Shown piece after piece: positions 44,745 to 55,024 of a stretch of 64,000 nt of DNA. The number at the start of each line of letters is the position of its first letter. The stretch's first letter is position 1. The position numbers and the translations under genes were made by a program. The stretch lies in the NCBI GenBank assembly GCA_963703355.1, contig OY969813.1:248001-312000 (forward strand), written 5' to 3'. The notes beneath the pieces were generated by a model. That model ran no database searches and was not told the origin of the DNA. It saw only the letters and a program-made list of their open reading frames with translations. Origin of the DNA: Puia sp963703355. GTDB lineage: Bacteria > Bacteroidota > Bacteroidia > Chitinophagales > Chitinophagaceae.

Positions 44745-45788
44745 ATGATCAAGTTTCCTTTCTACGCGAGAGTAGCTTTAACATTATTTGCCATAGCATT
44801 GATATTGGCGTTTATGTGGTTTGGCAAAAGCCTGCTCGTGCCATTGTTCTTTTCTTTTCTTGCTGCCATACTGCTTCATCCACTGGTTCTTTTTTTTGAG
44901 AAACGTCGTTTCCCCAGGCCGTTAGCGGCAGGTATTTCGATGTTGTTATTCATGGTGCTGTTTTTTGGGTTGTTTTATTTTTTCAGCAAGCAGCTGATTC
45001 ATCTTTCAAGGGATCTGCCTTCTCTACAGGCAAAAGTGCTTGAGAAATGGCAGGATGTCCAGGATTGGATTAGTGACAAATACCATATTACCAATACGCA
45101 GCAGATATCTTATCTGCATCGATCAGGAACGGGCATTTTGAATACGGCCATGAATTCTGTAGCCACTACAATCATCGGGATTGCGGGAACACTGCTCCTT
45201 ACGATTTTCTTTTTCATATTTACTTTTTTTATCCTGCAGTATCGGCGTTTAATTATGCGGTTCGTTATAGAACTTTTTCATGAGTCGTATAATGATCAGG
45301 TGCAGGGTATCATTACGAGGATTCGTTCTCTGATCAAAAGTTATGTGCAGGGCCTCCTGATAGAAATGAGCGTGGTAGCTATTCTGATTTATTCGAGTCT
45401 GATGATAATAGGAGTAAAATATGCCTTGTTCCTGGGTGTAATGGCAGCTATTCTGAATATCATTCCTTACCTGGGAATCTATTTCAGTATGGCGGTTACG
45501 ATGCTTATAACAGCTGCAATCGATTCAACCGGCCATGTGCTCGCCGTTGGTATCGTTTTTTTAGTAACCCATTTTATCGATGCCAATATTATCCTCCCGA
45601 AAGTGGTCGGCGGAAAAGTAAAAATGAACCCTCTTGTTACAATACTTGCCGTACTAATCGGACATCTGGTATGGGGTATCCCTGGTATGTTTTTGTTTAT
45701 ACCGCTTACTGCCATTATAAGGCTGATCAGCGATGAAATACCGGATCTGAAACCATGGGCAATACTTCTGGGTGAAGAAAAAGAATAA
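44745..45788 (+). CDS. AI-2E family transporter (PerM-like)
   Basis: 347 residues. The pattern is that of PF01594 membrane proteins: two N-terminal helices (VALTLFAIALILAFMWF and LLVPLFFSFLAAILLHPLVLFF), a further helix, an amphipathic periplasmic stretch (LIHLSRDLPSLQAKVLEKWQDVQDWI), and a C-terminal group of five helices with the conserved GVMAAILNIIPYLGIYFS and DANIILPKVVGGKVKMNPLVTILAVLIG segments. Members export varied solutes or work as antiporters; AI-2 export is proven for few. The gene is 15 bp after transketolase and 123 bp before tamB. Confidence 0.92.
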   Translation: MIKFPFYARVALTLFAIALILAFMWFGKSLLVPLFFSFLAAILLHPLVLFFEKRRFPRPLAAGISMLLFMVLFFGLFYFFSKQLIHLSRDLPSLQAKVLEKWQDVQDWISDKYHITNTQQISYLHRSGTGILNTAMNSVATTIIGIAGTLLLTIFFFIFTFFILQYRRLIMRFVIELFHESYNDQVQGIITRIRSLIKSYVQGLLIEMSVVAILIYSSLMIIGVKYALFLGVMAAILNIIPYLGIYFSMAVTMLITAAIDSTGHVLAVGIVFLVTHFIDANIILPKVVGGKVKMNPLVTILAVLIGHLVWGIPGMFLFIPLTAIIRLISDEIPDLKPWAILLGEEKE

Positions 45789-45911
45789 ACAGCCTAAAAA
45801 TTGGTTTATTTGTAGAATAATCTCCCCGGGCGAAGAGTATTTGCTCATGCGCATAAAAAATAAAAAAAGGCTTATTCTTTGCTCTAATCAGGTAACCCAG
45901 CCCAAAGCAAT

Positions 45912-48900
45912 ATGACGATCAGTAAATCTGTCAGGAAGTTAATCAGGCGGATTTTTCGCATTATCATTACGCTCATACTGCTGCTTTTAAGCATACTGCT
46001 GTTGATCCTGGTTTTAATTCAAACGGGCCCGGTTCAGAATTATAGCCGTGGGAAATTGGAAGCTTATCTGGAAAAAAAACTGCATACCAAAGTCCGTATC
46101 GGCAATTTATATGTAGGATTCCCCACAAGGATCGTTTTGAAAAATGTATATCTCGAAGATCTACGTAAGGACACCCTGTTATCTGGCGGGAAAATAGAAG
46201 TAGATATCAGTATGTTAAGGTTATTCAGAAAGGAGTTAAAGGTTAATCACCTTGAACTGGATGACGTAACGATGAAGGTAAAAAGACTGCTTCCCGATTC
46301 CGTTTACAACTTTCAATTTATCGCAGACGCTTTTAGTTCGCCACCCGACACTGCCAAAAAACAAACTGATGATTCGGGAGGATTTCATTTTGTTATCGGC
46401 ACCATTCGGCTTCAGCGCATTCGAGGTGCCTATATTGATGACGCCAGTGGAAATGAATTCAATCTCAGCCTGGGTGATTTTACAACAACTTTAAAAACAT
46501 TCGACCCCGCGCATCAGACATACGCTATACCCGAAATTTCATTGTCAAATATTTCCGGAAATATTCGTCAGTACAAACCCATCCTAATTTTAAAAAAGCT
46601 CGCTGATACCGTCACCGTACATAATCAAAACGCAACACCTGTTAAACTGGAACTGGGTGTTATAGATTTTAGCGGGATCAGTCTGGATTATCGGAGTGAT
46701 CCCGAAAATATGAACGCCTCGATCCGGCTTGGTCGTTTTCATACTACAGCAGATTCAATAGATCTGGCACTGATACATGTCAAATTAAAGCAAATCGAGC
46801 TCAATAATATATCTGCTGTGATCCGCTATGGAAAGTCCAATCGGATCAACACAAAAACTTCAGTGACTTCAAAAGAAACATCCAGCCAAAAACCAACGTG
46901 GAGTTTCGATGTCACAAGATTCTCTGTAGACAGTACCGGATTTAAATATGATGACGATAATAAATCCCCAGCTCAAAAGGGCATGGATTACAATCATCTC
47001 GACATCAGAAACCTTCGGGTAAAGACTTCGGATTTACATGCGGATCCATCAAACTATCATGGAGTAATTTCCAGTATTTCTTTCACTGAAAAAAGCGGGT
47101 TCAACTTAAAAAAACTCTCGGCAGATCTATCCTATAGTTCCAAGGGCGCGTCTTTAAAAAACCTGGTTGTTCAAACCAACGGGTCTGAAATTAAGAGTCA
47201 GAGTTCAGTTAAATATCTTTCCCTGGACGATCTGAAAAAAAACCCCGGAAATATTGAAACAGATATTCTTTTTGATCATAGTCGCGTCAGCATTCAGGAT
47301 TTGCTTGTTTTTGTTCCGGCTTTAAATAACACGTTTAAAGACTACCCTCAAACAACAGTTCAGCTGAACGGAAAGGTATCCGGGAAATTAAAGGATTTGA
47401 ATATCTCATACCTGGAATTAAACGGACTGGGAAGTACCTCTCTTGCTGCATCCGGGAAAATAAAAGGATTGCCCGACGGCGCAAAAGCCATGTATGATTT
47501 AAATATTTCAACTTTCAAAACTACGGCAACCGATATTCATCGTCTTGTACCCGAAGGGAAGTTGCCTGATAACCTGCGTTTGCCCGAACAAATAGCCCTT
47601 CATGGAAAATTCACAGGTTCTTTTGAACACTTTTATGTTCAGTTGCATACGTCAACCAGCAATGGAAACGCAGATATAACCGGGTCATTAGACATCAATC
47701 GTAAAACGTATGATCTGACAGCGCATACAAATTCGCTGGACCTGGGACATATTTTGAAAATGGATACCCTCATGGGTAAAATAACAGTAGATGCAACAGC
47801 AAAGGGAAATGGGTTTGACCCAAAAAAAATGTCTGGCATCTTTCATGTAAATATGATAGACGCAGTATTCAAATCCTACAGTTACACAGGGTTGCTTTTA
47901 GATGCACAAATGGATAACGGAACTGCAAACTTTACTTCGTCTATGCGTGACGGGAATCTTGCTTATCAGTTAAAGGGAGAGGCCAATATTCAAAACAGGT
48001 ATCCTTCGGTGAAATTGAATTTACAACTGGATACGATAAATTTTCTTGCATTAAATCTGTTAAAGGATAGTATCGATATGCACCTTGTGTTGGCAGCGGA
48101 TTTTAAATCCACCAATCCGGATGCATTGCAGGGAAATATGGTCATCAGTGATCTGGGAATAAAACACGGTTCGCTTGCCATTCATACGGATAGTATTTCC
48201 CTTGATGCAGATCATACAGACACCGGTCAGTCAATACGACTGCGTTCCGAAGCGGCGGACCTGGATTGGACGGGCAGGTATAAACTGACGCAAACCCGGG
48301 AATCTTTCATGAGGTTTATTAATTCATATTATAAGATGTCCGTTTCCGACAAAGACACGACCGAACCGGAGGAATGGCAAATGAAACTTGAATTAAGACC
48401 GTCGCCTTTGGTTCTTGCCATGATGCCCTCTCTGCGAGGTTCTGATAGCTTAACAGGAAATATAAGTTTTAACAGCAGAAGAAAAGATTTGAATCTCGAC
48501 ATGCATTCGGATAAAATACAACTCAACCAGCTGATTATTCATGAACTCGGTATCAATGCGGCTTCCGGAGAAAAGGGTCTTGGATACAGTATTTCATTTG
48601 ATAATGCACAACAGCCGGGTTTTCAACTTTACCAAACCGCACTGCAGGGAACGATAGCAGATAACAAGCTAACGGTGTCGCTGGATTTGAAAGACAAAAA
48701 AACTAAAAATAAATACCTCTTGTCGGGCTCGCTTTCTTCAACGAATAATAATTACAAATTTGTTTTTAACCCCGACAGTCTGCTCCTCAATTATCAGCGC
48801 TGGCAATTACCGGCAGATAATTTTGTTCACTATGACTCAAGCGGATTGATCGTCCGAAATATCACACTTCATCATCTTTCAGAAACTATCGGAATAAACT

Positions 48901-50957
48901 CAAACGGGGAAACAACCCAGGCGCCCATTGACATCAACTTTTCAAATTTTAAAATTAAAACACTCTCTCAATTTGTAGAACAGGATTCTTTATTATTGAG
49001 CGGGACGATTAATGGTAAGGCGGAGGTTAAAAACCTTTTCAATAAGCCACAGTTTACCTCGGATATTAAAGTGGATAGTCTCATTTATGAAAAAGATTCC
49101 ATCGGCAATCTTGTTATCCAGGTAAGTAATACGGAATTAAATGAATTCATTGCGCACCTCACATTGAAGGGACATGACAATGATGTTGAGATCGACGGAA
49201 AATATTTTTCCGGTGAAAGTAACATGGACATGGACATCAAACTGAATCAGTTGAACCTCGCTTCCTTTAAAGGTGTCGCATCTTCTCAGGTACGTAAAAT
49301 TTCCGGATATCTGAAAGGCAATCTACACGCTAGCGGAAATCTCGACAAACCTCTCTTGAAAGGAACCCTTCATTTTGATAATGCCGTTCTGGTACCTGCG
49401 ATTACCGGAGAAGCATTGAAGCTTTCTGACGATGTAATCGATTTCGATGAAGAAGGGTTTAATTTCAGCAATTTTGCGCTGCTTGATTCTGCGGGCAATA
49501 AGGCGACGCTCGACGGCAATATCTACACAACAGATTACAGAAATTATAAATTCGACGTATCATTTAGTGCCAATAATTTTCGTGTAGTAAATGCGCCTAA
49601 GGAACCTAATAGAATGTTTTATGGAAAGCTGAACCTTAATGCAACTGTGGATGTAACGGGTGATATGAATTTGCCGAAAATAACTTCTTATCTGAGGGTC
49701 AACAAGAATACGGATTTTTATGTGATACTTCCCAGCGACGATCCCGAAGTGGTTGACAGAAACGGCGTAGTTGTGTTTGTTAATAAAAACAAGACCGTTG
49801 ATTCTTCCCAGTTGAAAATATTCCTTGATTCCCTCGCTTCAGTGGCCAGATTGAAAGGAATAGACGCCTCAGTTACCATTGAAACCGACAGCAGCGCCCG
49901 GTTTACACTGATTATAGATGAGAGAAACGGAGATGCCCTGGCTCTCAGAGGAAGAGCAGATCTCACCGGTGGCATCGATAAAAGCGGTAAGGTAAGTCTT
50001 ACAGGAAATTACGAACTCGTGAATGGATCCTATAATCTTACGCTGAGCGTTTTGCACCGGAATTTTGAAATCCAGCGTGGCAGTGTGATTACCTGGACGG
50101 GTGACCCGAAGACAGCGAATATTGATATTACAGCAATATACACCGTAAACACAGCCCCCATCGACCTGGTAGAACAACAACTTTCAGGTCAGTCATCTAC
50201 AGATCAAAACAGATTTAAGCAACGACTCCCTTTCCAGGTTAAATTAAACATGACGGGTGAGCTACTGAAACCCATTATAAAATTTGACATTACCCTGCCC
50301 GATAATTTGCTTTCGTTATGGCCTGAAGTAGACACAAAACTTACACAGATGCGTACGGATGAAGGGGAAGTTAACAAGCAGGTGTTCGCCCTTTTATTAT
50401 TAGGACGGTTTATACAGGAAAATCCTTTTCAATCTGCGGGAGCTCCTACAGATGCAGGTACGATTGCAAAGCAAAGCGCCAGTAAACTCCTGAGCGATCA
50501 ATTGAATCAACTGGCAGGTTCGCTGATAAAAGGAGTGGATGTGAATTTCGATATGAATTCAGATCAGGATTATTCGTCCGGCTCTGCTACTAATCAAACA
50601 GAATTGAATGTAAAAGTTTCGAAAAGCCTTTTCAATGACAGAATACGTGTTACAGTTGGAAGTGATTTTCAATTGGAAGAAACAAATCCGGGTCAAAACG
50701 CCTCCAACATCGCCGGTGACGTTAGTGTGGATTATAAATTGAGTAAGGATGGAAGATATATGCTGCGCGTTTACAGGAATGATCAGTATGAAACAATCGT
50801 TCAGGGGCAGGTGGTTGAAACCGGAGTAAGCTTCATACTTACGTTTGATTACAACAAATTCAGAGAATTATTTCAAAATAAAAAAGAACCACCAGTAATA
50901 CCTGCACCGGTTAAACATACAACAACTCCTTCAGCAGACAATACAAATAACAAATGA
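45912..50957 (+). CDS. tamB: Translocation and assembly module protein TamB
   Basis: 1,681 residues. An N-terminal signal anchor (IFRIIITLILLLLSILLLILVLIQTG, about 15-40) is followed by more than 1,200 residues of repetitive beta strands, the periplasm-spanning groove, and a C-terminal TamB (DUF490) domain from about residue 1250. The tail has the typical VSKSLFNDRIRVTVGSDF and FDYNKFRELF. The stop codon overlaps the start of the TamA-like gene by 4 bp (ATGA). With that partner it would form an inner-to-outer-membrane bridge for outer-membrane protein insertion or lipid transport. The last 30 residues are proline/threonine-rich. Confidence 0.93.
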   Translation: MTISKSVRKLIRRIFRIIITLILLLLSILLLILVLIQTGPVQNYSRGKLEAYLEKKLHTKVRIGNLYVGFPTRIVLKNVYLEDLRKDTLLSGGKIEVDISMLRLFRKELKVNHLELDDVTMKVKRLLPDSVYNFQFIADAFSSPPDTAKKQTDDSGGFHFVIGTIRLQRIRGAYIDDASGNEFNLSLGDFTTTLKTFDPAHQTYAIPEISLSNISGNIRQYKPILILKKLADTVTVHNQNATPVKLELGVIDFSGISLDYRSDPENMNASIRLGRFHTTADSIDLALIHVKLKQIELNNISAVIRYGKSNRINTKTSVTSKETSSQKPTWSFDVTRFSVDSTGFKYDDDNKSPAQKGMDYNHLDIRNLRVKTSDLHADPSNYHGVISSISFTEKSGFNLKKLSADLSYSSKGASLKNLVVQTNGSEIKSQSSVKYLSLDDLKKNPGNIETDILFDHSRVSIQDLLVFVPALNNTFKDYPQTTVQLNGKVSGKLKDLNISYLELNGLGSTSLAASGKIKGLPDGAKAMYDLNISTFKTTATDIHRLVPEGKLPDNLRLPEQIALHGKFTGSFEHFYVQLHTSTSNGNADITGSLDINRKTYDLTAHTNSLDLGHILKMDTLMGKITVDATAKGNGFDPKKMSGIFHVNMIDAVFKSYSYTGLLLDAQMDNGTANFTSSMRDGNLAYQLKGEANIQNRYPSVKLNLQLDTINFLALNLLKDSIDMHLVLAADFKSTNPDALQGNMVISDLGIKHGSLAIHTDSISLDADHTDTGQSIRLRSEAADLDWTGRYKLTQTRESFMRFINSYYKMSVSDKDTTEPEEWQMKLELRPSPLVLAMMPSLRGSDSLTGNISFNSRRKDLNLDMHSDKIQLNQLIIHELGINAASGEKGLGYSISFDNAQQPGFQLYQTALQGTIADNKLTVSLDLKDKKTKNKYLLSGSLSSTNNNYKFVFNPDSLLLNYQRWQLPADNFVHYDSSGLIVRNITLHHLSETIGINSNGETTQAPIDINFSNFKIKTLSQFVEQDSLLLSGTINGKAEVKNLFNKPQFTSDIKVDSLIYEKDSIGNLVIQVSNTELNEFIAHLTLKGHDNDVEIDGKYFSGESNMDMDIKLNQLNLASFKGVASSQVRKISGYLKGNLHASGNLDKPLLKGTLHFDNAVLVPAITGEALKLSDDVIDFDEEGFNFSNFALLDSAGNKATLDGNIYTTDYRNYKFDVSFSANNFRVVNAPKEPNRMFYGKLNLNATVDVTGDMNLPKITSYLRVNKNTDFYVILPSDDPEVVDRNGVVVFVNKNKTVDSSQLKIFLDSLASVARLKGIDASVTIETDSSARFTLIIDERNGDALALRGRADLTGGIDKSGKVSLTGNYELVNGSYNLTLSVLHRNFEIQRGSVITWTGDPKTANIDITAIYTVNTAPIDLVEQQLSGQSSTDQNRFKQRLPFQVKLNMTGELLKPIIKFDITLPDNLLSLWPEVDTKLTQMRTDEGEVNKQVFALLLLGRFIQENPFQSAGAPTDAGTIAKQSASKLLSDQLNQLAGSLIKGVDVNFDMNSDQDYSSGSATNQTELNVKVSKSLFNDRIRVTVGSDFQLEETNPGQNASNIAGDVSVDYKLSKDGRYMLRVYRNDQYETIVQGQVVETGVSFILTFDYNKFRELFQNKKEPPVIPAPVKHTTTPSADNTNNK

Positions 50958-53221
50958 AAGGAGTAATAATAAGACTTTTGGCATTTATATGTGTAACCCG
51001 GATATGCTGCTCTTGCAGTGAAACAAAAAGTCTGGAAGACGGACAATATTTATACGACGGGGCAAAAATAAATATCAAAGCCAACCCGGCGCTTTCGCGC
51101 TCAAAATCAAAATCCCTGAAAACTGAACTGGACGGTTTACTTCGTCCGAAACCCAACGGAAGTTTTCTTGGAATAAGGGTAAAATTACTTCTATATAATA
51201 TGGCCGGAACTCCCAAAGGGAAGGGACTTCGATATCTGATTAGGAATCTCGGAGAACCACCCGTGCTGGCTTCTTATAGTGCGATGGAAAAAAACAGGGC
51301 AGTCCTTCAAAATCGTCTTGAAAATCGGGGATTTTTCAAGGATACTGTTATACTGGACACAGTATACAAAGGAAGGAAACTGAGTGCCATTTATACTGCG
51401 GAAATTGGTAAACAATATATTATCAGGAATGTCACGTATCCCTCATCGTCAGATTCATTAAGTCAGGAAATTTCCAAAATGGCTGGTTATTCATTATTAA
51501 AAAAAGGAGAACCTTATAATCTGGATGTCATAAAAAATGAAAGAGTGCGTATCGATACGCGCCTTAAACAAAAAGGCTTTTACTACTTTAATCCCGACGA
51601 CCTGCTGATAAGGGCAGACTCAACAGTAGGCGACCATCAGGTGGATATGACCCTGATTATTAAGAAATCTACACCTGTAGAAGCATATAAGATTTACCGC
51701 ATCAATAATATAGTTGTTTTTGCAGACTATAATGTGCATGTCGACACAAGTATCAACGTAGAAGGGATACCAAAATTCCAGGGTTTCACAATTATAGATC
51801 CCGAAAAAATGTTTAAACCGCAGATATTTGGGCGCTCATTGATTTTCAAATCAGGAGATGTATATAACCGAAAGGATCATGACCTTTCATTGAACAGGCT
51901 GATAAGTCTTGGGGTGTTTAAATTTGTGAAAATACGTTTTGACGAGTCCGATACATCGCAAAATAAATTGAATGCGTATTATTATCTCACGCCAACTGAG
52001 AAGAAATCTATTCGTTTTGAAGTATCAGGGTTAACACAGTCAAATGACGCAAACGGAGGTCAGGTTTCCGTAAGCTGGCGAAACAGGAATTTACTAAGAG
52101 GAGCAGAGCTATTAACTACAACAGTATATCTGGGCTATTTGAGACAATATCTCGGAGAAGGTCAGCATACCAATACTACTAAGCTCGGAGGAGATATTAG
52201 TTTATTCCTGCCACGAATTGTAGGGCCCATTCAATTTCAGACAAATAGCGGATTTGTTCCCAAGACAAAATTTAATCTTGGTTATGAATATTATGAACAA
52301 TCTCAGCAGTACACACTGAATTCCTTCAAGGCGAGTGCAGGATATGTTTGGAAAGAATCCCTTACTAAAGAACATGGTCTCGAAGTATTTCGCGTGAACC
52401 TTGTTAATCCCACACATATAGATTCTTTATTCCAGTTGCAGCTGGATACCAATATTGTTCTTGCGAGAAGTATTGAAAAAACTTTCATTATAGGCCCGAC
52501 TTATAATTTTAATTTTAACTCACAATTGAAGCCAAACCGTAATAAAAATAATTTTTACTTTAACGGTAATATTGATGTTTCAGCCAATATCATAGGTCTT
52601 GCAGAAGGTGCAAATGTTAATAAGACGGGTATCCAAAAAACGATTTTTAACGTACCCTACTCCCAATACGTACGTGGAGAAATTGACTTCCGGCATTACC
52701 TGAGTTTCTCTCCGACAACAACACTGGCAAGTCGTTTTACAACGGGCATCGGATACGCCTGGGGAAACAGTTCGACGATGCCGTTTATTAAAGAATTTTT
52801 TGCCGGCGGTGCCAATGACATACGTGCTTTCAGATCAAGATCACTTGGCCCAGGTAGTTATTATGCGGGAAACCGTGATACTGCTTTCATCGCCGATCAA
52901 CCCGGAGATTTTAAATTGGAGTTGAATTCGGAAATCAGATTCAAATTATTTTCTATTGTGCGATGGGCTTTTTTTGTAGACGCCGGGAATGTATGGACAC
53001 TTCAGTACGATAGCTCCAGAGTAGGTTCTCAGCTTACGAATAAATGGCCCAGTCAGATAGCTGTCGGGATAGGAACCGGATTGCGTCTCGATATCAGTAT
53101 TCTTTTAATCAGGCTCGACCTGGGTGTTCCAGTTAGGGAGCCCTGGATTATTTCCTCCGACAAATGGGTATTTGATACAAAAAATACTGTGGTGAATTTT
53201 GCGATAGGTTATCCTTTTTAG
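50954..53221 (+). CDS. Omp85-family protein, TamL-like outer-membrane lipoprotein
   Basis: 755 residues. The N-terminus (LLAFICVTRICCSCSE) is a lipoprotein-style signal with several cysteines, so the protein is probably lipidated (Cys21 or a neighbour), as in the TamL proteins of Bacteroidota that replace TamA. POTRA-like repeats follow (LENRGFFKDTVILDTVYKG ... RLKQKGFYYFNPDDLLIRAD). The C-terminal barrel (about 400-755) carries the Omp85 signature FFAGGANDIRAFRSRSLGPG and the lid-type sequence VPVREPW. It is translationally coupled to tamB. The TAG stop adjoins a 7-bp array. Confidence 0.92.
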   Translation: MKGVIIRLLAFICVTRICCSCSETKSLEDGQYLYDGAKINIKANPALSRSKSKSLKTELDGLLRPKPNGSFLGIRVKLLLYNMAGTPKGKGLRYLIRNLGEPPVLASYSAMEKNRAVLQNRLENRGFFKDTVILDTVYKGRKLSAIYTAEIGKQYIIRNVTYPSSSDSLSQEISKMAGYSLLKKGEPYNLDVIKNERVRIDTRLKQKGFYYFNPDDLLIRADSTVGDHQVDMTLIIKKSTPVEAYKIYRINNIVVFADYNVHVDTSINVEGIPKFQGFTIIDPEKMFKPQIFGRSLIFKSGDVYNRKDHDLSLNRLISLGVFKFVKIRFDESDTSQNKLNAYYYLTPTEKKSIRFEVSGLTQSNDANGGQVSVSWRNRNLLRGAELLTTTVYLGYLRQYLGEGQHTNTTKLGGDISLFLPRIVGPIQFQTNSGFVPKTKFNLGYEYYEQSQQYTLNSFKASAGYVWKESLTKEHGLEVFRVNLVNPTHIDSLFQLQLDTNIVLARSIEKTFIIGPTYNFNFNSQLKPNRNKNNFYFNGNIDVSANIIGLAEGANVNKTGIQKTIFNVPYSQYVRGEIDFRHYLSFSPTTTLASRFTTGIGYAWGNSSTMPFIKEFFAGGANDIRAFRSRSLGPGSYYAGNRDTAFIADQPGDFKLELNSEIRFKLFSIVRWAFFVDAGNVWTLQYDSSRVGSQLTNKWPSQIAVGIGTGLRLDISILLIRLDLGVPVREPWIISSDKWVFDTKNTVVNFAIGYPF

Positions 53222-53320
53222 GCTTAATGCTTAAAGCATAAGGCTTAAAGCTTATTTGGTAAAATATCATTTCCAAATTTAATTGCCTGAAACCTTGAGC
53301 TTTCGGCCTTAAGCTTAAAT
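53221..53320. repeat. Inverted 7-bp arrays between the TamL-like gene and the 554-residue gene
   Basis: Left arm of five units (GGCTTAA, TGCTTAA, AGCATAA, GGCTTAA, AGCTTAT; 53221-53255). Right arm of four units (CCTTGAG, CTTTCGG, CCTTAAG, CTTAAAT; 53293-53320). The right arm supplies the TAA stop of the minus-strand gene (53315-53317). Confidence 0.85.
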
Positions 53321-54979
53321 AGCCACCTGCTTTATCGCGGTAAACAGGGACTTCCACATAAGATTAAATATAGAACGGTTAGTATCTCGTGGAAAAACAA
53401 CAGTCCCCATTCGTGTTTTACCATCTTTGGGATTGGAATCCTTCAATACCAGTCCCGCAGCAAGTGTTGGCAGAAACTTTGTTTTGTATTTATTTTTATC
53501 TTCATCTTTTTTCAACAGTTTTATGGAAAGATCGTCGTATACGAAAAGCAGATCCCCGCTGGCTGTAGTGTTGGTAGCATTTAAATGATATGTAAGTTTT
53601 GATATCTTGCCGGTACGTATTTCAGCTAGTGCCATCGGTCTCAATAAAGGATTTAGTGTTAACGCATCTAAAGTGTCCAGATGAGCGTCCAACAGAAAAT
53701 GCCCGTCGTTATCATTGAGCCTCATTTTTATAACTGCATTAAAATTTGTTTTGCCGAGAAAAAGTGAATTGAATCGCAACGTCATTAGCCTATTTTTATT
53801 AATGCGGCTTGGCATATTCGTTACATTCGCCACACTTGCCTGCACTGAGGAAAAAATTACCTTCCCACTACTGTCGGATTTTTCATTTTTTTCTTTATAC
53901 TCAATATAAGTATCACTAAATGAAATTTTAGGCAGGTAAACCAAAAAAGGCAATTTCATGATCGCTTCCTGAGGGTAGTTATCTGTCCTGTCAAGAGAAT
54001 CATGAGGTCTGGACTTGTCCCTATAATCGTGCAAAGAAGCCTGAGAAAACGATATAGAATCGGCGGTTAACTTGTTTGACTGTAAATCCTGTAGATTTAA
54101 ATTCCAAATATCCATATTTCGAATATGGATATCTAGTCGGTCGACGGCATATTTATGTGCCCTGGCGAATTCATCTTCTGAAAGCAATGGCTCCAGTTCA
54201 ATACCGCCCGTGTGCAACTTTCTGGTTGCAGTGTTAATATCCAGCTCATTCACCTGGAGATTATAAAATTTATCTTTAAACGGCAGTTTGAAGTTTTTGC
54301 AATGGATGGCCAGATTTTTTGAAAATAAAAAATAACTGCTGTCATTTTGATGAAGACTGTCGACAATCAAACCCGAAAAGCGAATGGACAGCCCCGTGGC
54401 CAGCAGCTTGGCGGCTTTTGTATTTTTATCTTTGAGTGTTATGGATGCATTTTCGAGAACAATGCTGTCGGCTTTAATACTCTTCAATTTACCCAGCAGC
54501 ATATGATATAAATCTGATCTCATACCGGCGCTGATGTCCGATTTTGAATCCTTATCCTTCGGACTTAAAAGCATTTCTATGCGTGCATCTGATATCCTGA
54601 CAATATGTGCGCTGATTTCTTTATTGAGTAATATTTTCGGAGTTACGACCCCCGATATTTCCAACCTGGGGATATGTATTGAAAATAAAGTCTGCGGTGC
54701 GGTATGTTGCGTAGTCAACTCCCGATATATAGTACTATCTGGTATCAGATCAACGCTGTCAGCAGAAACGCTGCCCAACTCCTCATTAATCACCAGATTT
54801 TTATAACTCAACTGATATAGACCTTTGGATTTGGTATTTACCAGCGTATCGAGTTTCCTGTTTACCAGTTTGTATTTATAATTTCTCCAGAACAGAAAAC
54901 CTCCAACAAATATTAAGATGAGTATTGTACCGAGTACATAAAACAACTTCGATCTATGGAACGCCTTTTTTTCAGCCAT
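53315..54979 (-). CDS. AsmA-like membrane-anchored periplasmic protein (hypothetical)
   Basis: 554 residues. One N-terminal membrane helix (LFYVLGTILILIFVGGFLFW, about 13-32) with a short basic cytoplasmic end, then a long periplasmic region rich in short beta strands. Segments such as LSYKNLVINEELGSVSADSVDLIPD and FSIHIPRLEISGV resemble the layered strands of AsmA/DUF748-type proteins, without a domain I can name with certainty. It converges on the tamB-tamL pair, which suggests a role in the same envelope process. This is an inference from fold style and location. Confidence 0.7.
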   Translation of the reverse strand: MAEKKAFHRSKLFYVLGTILILIFVGGFLFWRNYKYKLVNRKLDTLVNTKSKGLYQLSYKNLVINEELGSVSADSVDLIPDSTIYRELTTQHTAPQTLFSIHIPRLEISGVVTPKILLNKEISAHIVRISDARIEMLLSPKDKDSKSDISAGMRSDLYHMLLGKLKSIKADSIVLENASITLKDKNTKAAKLLATGLSIRFSGLIVDSLHQNDSSYFLFSKNLAIHCKNFKLPFKDKFYNLQVNELDINTATRKLHTGGIELEPLLSEDEFARAHKYAVDRLDIHIRNMDIWNLNLQDLQSNKLTADSISFSQASLHDYRDKSRPHDSLDRTDNYPQEAIMKLPFLVYLPKISFSDTYIEYKEKNEKSDSSGKVIFSSVQASVANVTNMPSRINKNRLMTLRFNSLFLGKTNFNAVIKMRLNDNDGHFLLDAHLDTLDALTLNPLLRPMALAEIRTGKISKLTYHLNATNTTASGDLLFVYDDLSIKLLKKDEDKNKYKTKFLPTLAAGLVLKDSNPKDGKTRMGTVVFPRDTNRSIFNLMWKSLFTAIKQVAI

Positions 54980-55024
54980 TTACCAGTAAATTGATTGTAA
55001 ATTAAAGGACGCACCTTAAAAAAA

